Below are positions 45,324-53,533 of a DNA stretch of 64,000 nucleotides, piece after piece. Source of the DNA: Lachnospiraceae bacterium (GTDB lineage Bacteria > Bacillota > Clostridia > Lachnospirales > Lachnospiraceae). The DNA lies in the NCBI GenBank assembly GCA_910575775.1, contig CAJTEY010000001.1, forward strand, positions 62,001 to 126,000, given 5' to 3'. A program made the translations under genes and the position numbers. Under the pieces are notes generated by a model. That model worked only from the letters and a program-made list of their open reading frames with translations. It was not told the DNA's origin and searched no databases. The stretch's first letter is position 1. The number at the start of each line of letters is the position of its first letter.

Positions 45324-46820
45324 GTGGCGATTTACCATTGCACTATCAATATATTCAGCCGAGGGGCGGAAAGCCAACTGTCAGCGGTTGGTTCAGCCGC
45401 TTACCGAAGCGGGGAAAAAATCACAAACGAGTATGACGGGATTACCCATGACTATACGAGGAAAAAGGGCATTGTGCATACAGAGATACTACTGCCGCCC
45501 CACGCCCCGCCCGAATTTGCAGACCGTTCCACCCTTTGGAACTCCGTTGAGAAAATCGAGAAAGCAAAGAACTCACAGCTTGCAAGGGAGATTGAAGCCG
45601 CACTCCCAAGAGAGCTTGACAGGGAACAGCAGATACGGCTTGTGCGTGAGTATGTGCAGGACAACTTTGTGTCTGCCGGAATGTGTGCGGACATAGCTAT
45701 CCATGACAAGAACAACGGAAACCCGCACGCCCACATCATGCTAACCATGCGACCACTGGAACAGTCCGGCGAATGGGGCGCGAAATCAAAAAAGGAATAC
45801 ATCTTAGACAAAAACGGTCAGCGGATAAAACTAAAAAGCGGGAATTACAAAGTAAGAAAGATTGACCTTATGGACTGGAATGACAAAGGCAAAGCCGAAG
45901 TGTGGCGGCGGGCATGGGCAGACGTTACGAACAAGTACCTTGCGGAGCAGAATATCCCGCAGAGGATAGACCACCGTTCCTACGAGCGACAGGGCATAGA
46001 ACAGATACCGACCGTACACATGGGCGTAGCCGCTACCCAAATGGAGCGCAAGGGCATTGTGACCGAGAAAGGCGAGAAAAACCGTCAGATAAGGGAACAG
46101 AACAGGCTGTTGAAAGAAGTCAAACGCCGGATTGCCGGACTGGAAAAATGGGTAAAGGAAAAGTCGGCAGAAAAAGACAGCCAATCCATCAATCCATTCC
46201 ATTCCGTTCCTATCCATTCCCCACAGCCGCCCACACTCCTTGAACTGCTGAATACCGCCATGCAACAGGCAGGACAGCCAGACAGCCGTTACGGGAAAAT
46301 ACGGGATTTGAAAACCTTTGCAAAGGCGGTCAGCTTCTTACAGGTCAATAACATTTCCACCCTGTCCGAGTTGCAGGAAACGCTATCGAAAATGAAAAAA
46401 CGGTACTGGAATACCAACAGCGAGATAAAGCAGACAGAAAAGCTACTCCATGAGCGAAAAGAACTGATAGACCAAGCGGAAAACTATCTCCAGTATCGGG
46501 ATTACCACAAGGCATACAAACAGACCAAGCCGAAAAAGCAGGAGGATTATGCGGAACGCTACCGCACCGAACTTGCACTGTATGACCGAGCGGAAAGGTA
46601 TCTGAAAGAGCATTTAGGGAGCGACACCAAGCTAAGACCGAAAGCGTGGAAAGCTGAGGTTGCAGACCTAACCGCACAGAAAGACCGCCTTTATCGGGAA
46701 ATGCGCAAGCTGAAAGATGAAGTTGCTGAAGCTGAAACCGTCAAGCGTTGTGTAGAGCAGGCAATACCGCCGACAGAGCAGAGAAAGGAGAGGTCAAAGG
46801 CGCATGATATGTCATTATAA
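45324..46820 (+). CDS. MobA/MobL-family relaxase
   Basis: A 498-residue relaxase that would nick oriT and lead the strand to a recipient through a helper conjugation system. VAIYHCTINIFSRGAESQLSAVGSAAYRSG is the family start (given here in parts as a landmark). NPHAHIMLTMRPL carries the metal-binding H-x-H. The C-terminal half is basic and helical. GTG at 45324 with AAAGGAGG eight bases upstream is the start; the longer ATG frame from 45243 runs through the candidate oriT. It corresponds to tnpZ/mob of Tn4451-like elements. Confidence 0.93.
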   Translation: MAIYHCTINIFSRGAESQLSAVGSAAYRSGEKITNEYDGITHDYTRKKGIVHTEILLPPHAPPEFADRSTLWNSVEKIEKAKNSQLAREIEAALPRELDREQQIRLVREYVQDNFVSAGMCADIAIHDKNNGNPHAHIMLTMRPLEQSGEWGAKSKKEYILDKNGQRIKLKSGNYKVRKIDLMDWNDKGKAEVWRRAWADVTNKYLAEQNIPQRIDHRSYERQGIEQIPTVHMGVAATQMERKGIVTEKGEKNRQIREQNRLLKEVKRRIAGLEKWVKEKSAEKDSQSINPFHSVPIHSPQPPTLLELLNTAMQQAGQPDSRYGKIRDLKTFAKAVSFLQVNNISTLSELQETLSKMKKRYWNTNSEIKQTEKLLHERKELIDQAENYLQYRDYHKAYKQTKPKKQEDYAERYRTELALYDRAERYLKEHLGSDTKLRPKAWKAEVADLTAQKDRLYREMRKLKDEVAEAETVKRCVEQAIPPTEQRKERSKAHDMSL

Positions 46821-47054
46821 AGTGAATCTTGGATGGAAATATATTAAAATATTCATTTTCTGACCGATAAATAATATGAGTATAAAGTGAGATAGTGGAT
46901 AATTACAAAGTAAATCATTCAGTTACGCATATCTATATTTGTGGAAAGTGTGTGAAAGGGGGTAATCAGATTTATATAAAACAAGAAAGATAACACAACA
47001 TATTGATATGCGAGGCTGATTAGATATTTTAACTATAGAAAGGATGAGTGAAAA

Positions 47055-47522
47055 ATGAAAAAATTCAAAAAGTTATTAAGTGTTATGTTGGTTAGTACGT
47101 TGTTGGTTGCTAATGTTATTCCTGTAAGTGCTGCGGAAATACAACCGCGTGATGCGGCTCCTGCATTGACACAGTTTTATGTGTATTCCGTATCTTCTGA
47201 AAAAGGTGGAACAGAAGTTATTCAACGTTCGGGGTCATTTGCGCAGGTTGGTACAACATTGGATCACGGCGGGACTTGGTTGGAAGTTGAAACGATTGAG
47301 ATCGGGTATGCAAAAACACGCTCAGCCACTCTTAACAGCACTAATATGACCTTGAAATCTAAAAAAGCGATAGACCTTGATAATGATCGTATAATCGATG
47401 GATGGGCTTGCGTTTGGAGATATGAGAACAGCTATGGTTTTGAAGCCGGAACATTTAAGGCTAGTTCCAAATCTGCAAATTCACCGTGGAATACAATGAA
47501 TATTACTTTTTATATACATTAA
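47055..47522 (+). CDS. Secreted protein of unknown function (cargo)
   Basis: A 155-residue protein with a clear signal peptide: KKFKK, then a hydrophobic core LLSVMLVSTLLVANVIPVS and a cleavage site near SAAE (residues ~27-30). The mature part (~125 residues) is rich in Thr, Ser and Gly with aromatic residues and looks beta-structured. No family recognised. GAAAGGATGAG precedes the ATG. Preceding bases 46821-47054 are AT-rich, with no gene. It lies 20 bases before a second unknown gene and is clearly AT-richer than the transfer genes. Confidence 0.75.
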   Translation: MKKFKKLLSVMLVSTLLVANVIPVSAAEIQPRDAAPALTQFYVYSVSSEKGGTEVIQRSGSFAQVGTTLDHGGTWLEVETIEIGYAKTRSATLNSTNMTLKSKKAIDLDNDRIIDGWACVWRYENSYGFEAGTFKASSKSANSPWNTMNITFYIH

Positions 47523-47542
47523 GCTGTATGGGGGTAGCGTAT

Positions 47543-48106
47543 ATGCAGGTTAATTCTAATTATCGGCAGAATATCATATCATACGAAAATATGCAGAAAA
47601 GTAACGGGACTCCTACATTTGCACAATATGTAACCGAAAAGAATGAAGAACGGCTTCGAGATGAAGCGGCAACGGATTTTGAGGAACGTGTGCTACAGAG
47701 TGCTGGACCGAATGCTCCACAATCTGTAAAAGATGCTTGGATGGAGACAGTGAAAGAAGTTGGAGTAAACGGATTGGGTGAAACTAAGAATGGACGGACT
47801 CATATAACAGATATGCACATACAGCAAATTATAGCCCATTATTACGGGTTGTCGAATAGTACGGACATTTTGGGTAATTCCGTGGAGTCTGCAATGCGGG
47901 CTACTCAAAAAGCTTTATATGATTTTGACCATCCTCTAGAACCTAATCGGGTTATAAGTATTGAAGAACAACAGGCACTTGTAAAGGAAAGGCAGTTTTA
48001 TGTATCTTTTCTGGAAAAATTGGAAAAGCTTCTGACAGGGAATAAGGAGCAAAATGGAACAGACTTGTACGGCGCAATCAACAGAGGTCTTTTGCGTAGT
48101 AAATAA
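47543..48106 (+). CDS. Cytoplasmic protein of unknown function (cargo)
   Basis: A 187-residue soluble helical protein without signal peptide. The ATG at 47543 has GGGGGT seven bases upstream; 47528 is an alternative. Features seen are KDAWMETVKEVGVNGLG, HITDMHIQQIIAHYYGLSN and a C-terminal coiled-coil-like helix. No family recognised. It directly follows the secreted protein and is closed by a terminator at 48135-48172, so the two form one cargo unit, perhaps secreted effector and partner. Confidence 0.7.
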   Translation: MQVNSNYRQNIISYENMQKSNGTPTFAQYVTEKNEERLRDEAATDFEERVLQSAGPNAPQSVKDAWMETVKEVGVNGLGETKNGRTHITDMHIQQIIAHYYGLSNSTDILGNSVESAMRATQKALYDFDHPLEPNRVISIEEQQALVKERQFYVSFLEKLEKLLTGNKEQNGTDLYGAINRGLLRSK

Positions 48107-48134
48107 TTTTGTTGTGCGTAAATTGTTACGGGAG

Positions 48135-48172
48135 TATGCACCATGTGAAGATTAGCATGGTGCATATTTTTT
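48135..48172 (+). terminator. Rho-independent terminator of the cargo unit
   Basis: TATGCACCATG (48135-48145) pairs perfectly with CATGGTGCATA (48156-48166) around a 10-base loop, then a run of T (48167-48172). The minus strand has no U-run after the stem, so it should act only on plus-strand transcripts. Confidence 0.88.
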
Positions 48173-48221
48173 GCCCAAAGTTAGAAAAAGAACGTTCTAC
48201 AAAGTACCGTTTTCTGTAGCG

Positions 48222-48495
48222 TCAGCACTGAACTTGTACCCAACGCCTACCTAACACCGTTTTCAGATAAGTCGGGTTTTTACAATCCGGCCCAATCCGA
48301 GTAAGGCGCACATCTCTCCTATCCCGCAACACCCTGCGCTGATGTTGCAGTATTTCCACCTTGAAAGGACAATACAGGCAAGGAAACAGGTTGTTGTTCC
48401 GCTTCAATCTGTAATTCGTCTGCTAAGAGGGAAACCGCCCTCTTAAAGATTGTTTCCTCACTGTCCGAAAACGTCAGCACTATCATTTTTCCCAT
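48222..48495 (-). pseudogene. Frameshifted winged-helix (OmpR-type C-terminal) regulator remnant
   Basis: The ATG at 48495 (GAGG eight bases upstream) opens MGKMIVLTFSDSEETIFKRA and runs to VLSFQG, where the frame goes to a quick stop at 48319. Near 48362 another frame takes over with VEILQHQRRVLRDRRDVRLTRI, matching the start of a response-regulator DNA-binding domain (usually GLE-x6-RRV-x-RDG-x-EVRLT). The rest of the winged helix is missing. A frameshift and a 3' loss are the simplest explanation. Confidence 0.6.
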
Positions 48496-48692
48496 GCTTA
48501 TTACCTCTCTTATCCGTTGCATTGATACAACATTTTTTCTGCCCTGTTTACCTTTATTTGACAGTAAGCAACAAGTATATATGCCGGAAACCGCAATGTC
48601 AATTTCATGCGGATAAGGGAACAGACAGCCACTAACAACAGCGGGCGTATGGAGATTACTCTGTATGCCCTCTTTTCATGTAAAGGAGATTT

Positions 48693-48872
48693 ATGTATAT
48701 GCCAAAAAATAATGAGAACCAACAGGCACAGGAACGCCGACCGCACTTTGTAAAGACCATAGGCAGAACGACCTACTTTGTGACGTGCCACTTTAGCGAA
48801 ACAAGCAGAGAAACCTTGCAGGATAAGCTAAAACGCATGATTGTACGGGATATTCAGAGTGGAAATTATTAA
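48693..48872 (+). CDS. tnpW: TnpW-type transposon protein
   Basis: A 59-residue protein, too short for common gene-length cut-offs. The sequence PHFVKTIGRTTYFVTCHFSE with the C-terminal helix TLQDKLKRMIVRDI is the TnpW type found at the right end of Tn4451-like elements. Its function is unknown. AAAGGAG precedes the ATG at 48693, and a second in-frame ATG lies at 48699. It is the last gene before the right end and supports the element class. Confidence 0.8.
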   Translation: MYMPKNNENQQAQERRPHFVKTIGRTTYFVTCHFSETSRETLQDKLKRMIVRDIQSGNY

Positions 48873-48942
48873 ATTTCATGTTCACACTTTTTTTGTCTTG
48901 ACGGCACAGACGATAATGGCACAGTAGATGTAGAAAACTTTC

Positions 48943-49170
48943 CTTTAAATTCCACTCTGTTCCTATATCAACTTTGAGGGTATCTGTGGAGTGAAGAGTA
49001 ATACCAACCTTTAAATTCCACTCTGTTCCTATATCAACGTGAAAAGGTGGAGTCTGTAATGAAGGATTTCACATCTTTAAATTCCACTCTGTTCCTATAT
49101 CAACGAATTAGCAAATGAGTTAAACGAAGTAATGTCACACCTTTAAATTCCACTCTGTTCCTATATCAAC
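48943..49170 (-). CRISPR. Leader-proximal half of the split CRISPR array (4 repeats)
   Basis: Four repeats of the same 30-base sequence as the distal half lie at 48943-48972, 49009-49038, 49075-49104 and 49141-49170, with three spacers of exactly 36 bases. The repeat at 49141-49170 abuts the leader. Past 48943 the next spacer ends after 8-10 bases and the mobile element begins. On the minus strand this half is the newest and the only part still joined to the leader promoter. Confidence 0.96.
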
Positions 49171-49356
49171 CCCACACAAAATATCCTCCCACCCATTCAC
49201 GTCCAGCACTGCCTCTTTTGTCCACCTCCCGGCAAACGATAATATTCCCACATTAATTTATCATAAATACTTCCCGCTATGCCCCTGCACCCCAGACCAC
49301 TTCTTCCCTTGTCAACCCCCTGCGATTTTTGCGCCATTACCAGTCGACAGAATCCG
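49171..49356 (-). promoter_or_regulatory. CRISPR leader
   Basis: The 186 bases between cas2 and the first repeat on the minus strand act as leader by position. They should hold the array promoter and the Cas1-Cas2 integration signals. TTGACA occurs at 49310-49315, but a -10 box at the right distance is not clear. No gene is seen here. Confidence 0.7.
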
Positions 49357-49635
49357 TTACAAAAAGAAACTGGTCTTATCCTCGTCTTTTCCCCAAAACT
49401 CTTTGTCCAGCCACTTTTCCTGGCGGCTTTTAAAAATAATAACGGAATCTTCCCCTTTATCAATATAGGGCTTCAATTCCTGCTGCAGTTTTACTAGTTG
49501 AACTTTAGAGATCTCTCCCTCAAAAACAGAATTTTGAATATGCGTCAAATACTTTTTACAAGTTTTGAACACATGAGACCAGCGCCTTTGTCCGTTGTTA
49601 TTCTGGCTGATATCATATACTAACACCACATACAT
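49357..49635 (-). CDS. cas2: CRISPR-associated endoribonuclease Cas2
   Basis: A 92-residue Cas2. MYVVLVYDISQNNNGQRRW holds the conserved first-strand Asp (YDIS), and the ferredoxin-like fold continues in YLTHIQNSVFEGEIS. With Cas1 it captures and integrates new spacers. It lies 3 bases after cas1 and next to the leader. Confidence 0.96.
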   Translation of the reverse strand: MYVVLVYDISQNNNGQRRWSHVFKTCKKYLTHIQNSVFEGEISKVQLVKLQQELKPYIDKGEDSVIIFKSRQEKWLDKEFWGKDEDKTSFFL

Positions 49636-49638
49636 ATC

Positions 49639-50631
49639 TTACCACCATATTTTAAACCCTTCATATTCCTTTTCACCAATCAAATGCTTGGTCAATTTAT
49701 ATGCCTCAAGGCGCATAAGGTATTGGTAACTGACCTGCCGCCCGAGTTCCTTATGCATAATTGTCTTCTTTAGCCGTTCTTCTAATTCCTTTGCAATCAG
49801 CCCGGAAGTCTCCTTGGTAAGATGCAGGAAATTTAATTCTTTGGTAAAGCTGTCCTCTGTAATCTGCCGGCGGTTCAACAAAGAAAAAATCAACCTGTCG
49901 CCGACAAGCGGCTTAAACACTTCTGCAATATCAAGGCAGAGCGAAAATCTTCTGACTCCCGGTTCATGCAAATAGCTGATCGTTGGATTTAGCTGTGTAT
50001 GGTATATTTCCGTCAGAACTTTCGCATAAATCATGGAATTAACAAAGGAGATCAACGAATTTATCATATTATCCGGCGGGTGCATCACTCTCTTTTCAAA
50101 GTGAATCTCCTGATCCACAATCACATTCCACGCTGCATAATAGTGTTTTCTGATATTTCCCTCTATTCCCATCAATTCCTGTATGGAATTTGTATCAGGT
50201 ATTTTCCTTCGCAAGTCATCCACTTCCGACATATACGCGGAGACATCTTTGCCCCGCCCATTATAATACCGAAGATTTCTATATATGTTATCTGCCGCCG
50301 CTTCAATAAATTTTCTGGCAATCACGATTCTTTTACCATAATCGGAATAGTGCTCAACCTGCTTTACCAAAAGCTGCCCGGCCAGCAGCTTTTCTTTTGG
50401 ATAAAAACTCCCCGTGTAAAAATTATAATAGTTAAAAAAATGAATGGGAATGCCATACTGCGATATATAACTGATAAAAGCAGTATTGAAGGTCATTTCC
50501 GACATCACATAAATATCATCAATCCGTTCTATCGGAATATCTCTCTTTTCCCCTTCACATGGCGTAAATTGCAGTGTATTGTCTTTTCTTTTCAAATCAC
50601 CGTTATTGTAAACATAAAAACTCTGTCCCAT
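49639..50631 (-). CDS. cas1: CRISPR-associated endonuclease Cas1 (type I-B)
   Basis: A 330-residue Cas1, the metal-dependent integrase for new spacers. SFYVYNNGDLKRKDNTLQF opens the beta-rich domain. The catalytic residues lie in the helical part (ELMGIEGNIRKHYYAAW carries the conserved Glu; LHEPGVRRFSLCLDIAEVFKPLV carries His and Asp). The sequence type fits I-B Cas1. Confidence 0.96.
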   Translation of the reverse strand: MGQSFYVYNNGDLKRKDNTLQFTPCEGEKRDIPIERIDDIYVMSEMTFNTAFISYISQYGIPIHFFNYYNFYTGSFYPKEKLLAGQLLVKQVEHYSDYGKRIVIARKFIEAAADNIYRNLRYYNGRGKDVSAYMSEVDDLRRKIPDTNSIQELMGIEGNIRKHYYAAWNVIVDQEIHFEKRVMHPPDNMINSLISFVNSMIYAKVLTEIYHTQLNPTISYLHEPGVRRFSLCLDIAEVFKPLVGDRLIFSLLNRRQITEDSFTKELNFLHLTKETSGLIAKELEERLKKTIMHKELGRQVSYQYLMRLEAYKLTKHLIGEKEYEGFKIWW

Positions 50632-50677
50632 ATCTCTCCCCTCATGGTATACTTCTATGACTTATCGCAAAGTCTGC

Positions 50678-51172
50678 TCAAATCACACAAAGATCGTAAT
50701 AAGCACATTTCGCACATATTTTCCCTTTGGAGAACTCAGGCGGCAGCATTTGCTCCTTCATGGCATGAATATCACCCATGATCCGTTCTATCTGCGCTTC
50801 ATCTTCCTGCGTCAATTCAACCATAAGATTTTTCTTCAAGAGAGGATAATCAATTTTTGCCTTTAATCCGTCTACGCCTCTTTGCTTCAGATAATACAAA
50901 TAGTATTTTACCTGCCAGACGCCTGCCTCCTCTATCGCCCTGCTCTTCTTCACTTCATGGAGTTCTTTATGTTCTTTGATAAAGTCAATATTAATCACAT
51001 TATCAATATTAATGTGTTTCTCTCCTCTCTGGTAGCTACTTTCATCCAATAATTTCCCCAGCATGACATTTTCGTTTTCTGCCTCCATACTGATTTCATG
51101 GATAAAGTACCACAGTTTTCTCTTGCACACAAAATAATAGTAAATCATCACTCCTGTGATCCGCTCTTCCAT
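50678..51172 (-). CDS. cas4: CRISPR-associated exonuclease Cas4
   Basis: A 164-residue Cas4 nuclease with an Fe-S site. The first Cys is in YYYFVCKRKLWYF and the last cluster is ICAKCAYYDLC. ELHEVKKSRAIEE includes the nuclease E-x-K core. It trims prespacers and checks PAMs. The ATG at 51172 follows GAGGGG closely. It lies between cas3 and cas1. Confidence 0.94.
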   Translation of the reverse strand: MEERITGVMIYYYFVCKRKLWYFIHEISMEAENENVMLGKLLDESSYQRGEKHINIDNVINIDFIKEHKELHEVKKSRAIEEAGVWQVKYYLYYLKQRGVDGLKAKIDYPLLKKNLMVELTQEDEAQIERIMGDIHAMKEQMLPPEFSKGKICAKCAYYDLCVI

Positions 51173-51188
51173 CTTCCCCTCACTCTTT

Positions 51189-53516
51189 CTATACAAAAAT
51201 AGGGTCTTCTACTTTATCAAACTTTTTTGCACGGAATCCTATCCGTTCATCATAATCACAATCTATGACAGCTATCTTTTCATAAGTTCCAATCTGCACA
51301 GGAGGGCAAGGCTTTGCCGACAGGCCCTTACGGACAGCCTTCTCATACTCCTCCACAATATAGTTCTGCACAGGAACAGTGTACTGCATCATACGATTGC
51401 GCTCTTTGATCCGCTCAAGCATACCTGTATGGGAAGAACGTATCTTCCTGGCGCCATCCTCAATTTCCTGTTGGCAGGATTCGTACACGGATACCGGGAT
51501 CACATCTTTTGTAAAAATATCCTCTCTTATTCTGATTTCATTGCGGTCCACTTCATACCATTCAATATCTTTAAGTCTTTCCATCTGTTTTCTGTACTTT
51601 TGCATATAGTTTGTACCCAACAGTCTCTCTGTCGTAAAGTATGTTTCCATCATCCCTATTTTACATCCCTCAGAAAGCATACCTTCCTTCTCCTGCCTCA
51701 GCGTTTCTTCCAAAGCCAGTTTGGACAATTCAAAGATATCTCCGTCAATAAAAGCTGCATTGCCTCCTTTCTGCCCTCTTCCCGAAACAATGGGGCGTTC
51801 TAAATATTTATCCTCTATCTCGGTATAGACAAAACAGTTATAGTCCTGGACTGCCTTTTTCCCTTTCCGATTCACCCTTCCCATTCTCTGCAGTAAGGAC
51901 GGAATATCCTGTAGTTCCGTGAACAGATAATCAAAGTCAATATCAAGACTCGCTTCCACAAGCGATGTGCTGATCCAGATGACTGTGTCCTCATGTTCAC
52001 TCTTCCCACACTCACAAATCATCGTTTCTTTCCTGGCCCTGTCCCGATGTATAAACTTAGAATGGAGCAGGTGGATTTTGTCTTCCTGTTCTTCCCCGAT
52101 CTGTTCACACAATTCCTCATACATCCTCTGTGCCTTTTTTATGGTATTGCAGATAACAAGTATCTTACCGCCTTTCCAAAACAGTTCGCGTATCGCTTCC
52201 GTATCCATCAACGCCGGCACACACTTCACTTTATGGCGTATCTGCTCTCTATCGCAAAATACGGCATATTCAAACATTCCGACCTCTTCTTCGATCCGCT
52301 CTCTCACAAAAGGCGCAAGCGTGGCCGTTGTAATGGCGATCCTGCCTCCCAGTTCCCGAATCATCTTTAATCCGAAAATCAGATCTGCCAGCAGATCCGC
52401 ACCATACATCTGAATCTCATCAATCACGATTTTTGAGTACGACAGTGTTGCAAGCTTCAACTCATAAGTCTGGTATTGAAAAATGAAGTCAAACAGTTGA
52501 TCTACCGTTGAGATGGTAAGCGGCATGGCAAGCTGCCTGCTGCGATTGTGATACGCAATCACATCCATCTCCTGGTAAACACTGCCGCCTGCACTTTTCC
52601 CTTTCTGCGCATCTTTCTCCTGCTGCTCCAACAGCCGGGACACCGCATCCGAATGTAAAAGACCGAGTTGTTTCTCTACGCCGTCACCACTCCCATCATT
52701 GATAATCTCTTCTCTTATCCGATCGTACATTTTGTTAATTGCCGTCTTCACCGGCAGAAAAATAAAGCCTTTATGATCCCCGATCCATAACAATGCCGCC
52801 TCTGTCTTGCCCATCCCGGTCTGCCCTGCGACCATGATATTTTTATCCTGTCTTTCCAGGCAGAACCGCTGCATCTCATTCAGCGAATATCCTTTTCTCC
52901 CGAAAAACTGTTTCGTTTTACGAAGCAGGAAATCATTTTTATATTCAATTTCCACATCGCCGCTGGCCGCATAATCACATTTATGCAAAAGACCCTTGAC
53001 CAGTATCATCTTATCTTTTATCGCCGCCTGTGCAATGTAACTTTTGATCGTTTTTATTGCTCTCCTGCCCGGATGAGCGGCGCACTTCCACTGCGCCAGC
53101 AGTTTTTCCGCAAGCTCCCGTTTCTCCCGATCTTCCAGCAGCCAGAACACATCCCCGTAATCGTGATGAAATCCCACCGCAAACAGGACGATATAGTACG
53201 CCGCTGAAGAATCTCTTGGCATCAGATACATGGACAGGACGTTGTGAGGGATCTCCTGATCCGGGTCAAACTTAAGCTCCGCATGTTCAAGTCTCTCCTG
53301 CATCCTTGGATTGGCTTTCCCCAGATCATGGTACTTGCACGCCATGCACAACAATTCGTATATATCCCGATCAATATAATGCAGTTCGAAAAGCGCTTTC
53401 GCCCGTTCTGACAGTGCGCGATTGTGCTCCGCTATCGTCACACCGCCGCTTTTAGCCATCTGCCTCGTCATCTCTGCGCTTTCCAGTTCAAACAAATCTT
53501 TTGCTGTTTCTTTCAT
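51189..53516 (-). CDS. cas3: CRISPR-associated helicase/nuclease Cas3
   Basis: A 775-residue protein with an N-terminal HD nuclease (CKYHDLGKANPRMQ) and a superfamily-2 helicase: Walker A MVAGQTGMGKTEAALL, DExH-type IDEIQMYG and C-terminal motif VI QRMGRVNRKGK. It unwinds and degrades DNA bound by Cascade. All key motifs are intact, so it should be active. It follows cas5 by 17 bases. Confidence 0.95.
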   Translation of the reverse strand: MKETAKDLFELESAEMTRQMAKSGGVTIAEHNRALSERAKALFELHYIDRDIYELLCMACKYHDLGKANPRMQERLEHAELKFDPDQEIPHNVLSMYLMPRDSSAAYYIVLFAVGFHHDYGDVFWLLEDREKRELAEKLLAQWKCAAHPGRRAIKTIKSYIAQAAIKDKMILVKGLLHKCDYAASGDVEIEYKNDFLLRKTKQFFGRKGYSLNEMQRFCLERQDKNIMVAGQTGMGKTEAALLWIGDHKGFIFLPVKTAINKMYDRIREEIINDGSGDGVEKQLGLLHSDAVSRLLEQQEKDAQKGKSAGGSVYQEMDVIAYHNRSRQLAMPLTISTVDQLFDFIFQYQTYELKLATLSYSKIVIDEIQMYGADLLADLIFGLKMIRELGGRIAITTATLAPFVRERIEEEVGMFEYAVFCDREQIRHKVKCVPALMDTEAIRELFWKGGKILVICNTIKKAQRMYEELCEQIGEEQEDKIHLLHSKFIHRDRARKETMICECGKSEHEDTVIWISTSLVEASLDIDFDYLFTELQDIPSLLQRMGRVNRKGKKAVQDYNCFVYTEIEDKYLERPIVSGRGQKGGNAAFIDGDIFELSKLALEETLRQEKEGMLSEGCKIGMMETYFTTERLLGTNYMQKYRKQMERLKDIEWYEVDRNEIRIREDIFTKDVIPVSVYESCQQEIEDGARKIRSSHTGMLERIKERNRMMQYTVPVQNYIVEEYEKAVRKGLSAKPCPPVQIGTYEKIAVIDCDYDERIGFRAKKFDKVEDPIFV

Positions 53517-53533
53517 GCAGCCTTACCTTTTCC

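Larger units (their letters stand above)
40043..48934 (+). mobile_element. Tn4451-like integrative mobilizable element inserted in the CRISPR array
   Basis: The element carries a TnpX-type large serine recombinase at its left end, a MobA/MobL relaxase with candidate oriT, a DUF3847 protein, a RepA_N remnant, two Xre regulators, cargo genes and tnpW at the right end. This is the gene set of Tn4451-related elements. Boundaries are inferred: TnpX-type enzymes cross over at GA, and joining the flanks at the GA of 40043-40044 and of 48933-48934 rebuilds a 36-base spacer. AAAAAGTGTGA (40048-40058) recurs inverted near the right end (48884-48894). No conjugation apparatus is present, so it needs a helper. 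Confidence 0.85.

Noticed and set aside
48135-48172. This hairpin as a terminator for leader-driven CRISPR transcripts entering the element
   Set aside because: The minus strand has no U-run after the stem, so it should stop only plus-strand transcription.
40043-48904. GACGG shared at 40043-40047 and 48900-48904 as the att core of the element
   Set aside because: Joining there would leave a 69-base interval between repeats, far from the 35-37 seen. The GA join gives 36.
39657-49170. Spacers that target the element or other genes in this window
   Set aside because: I compared spacers by eye with the element and saw no match. A proper search could still find one, but none can be claimed.
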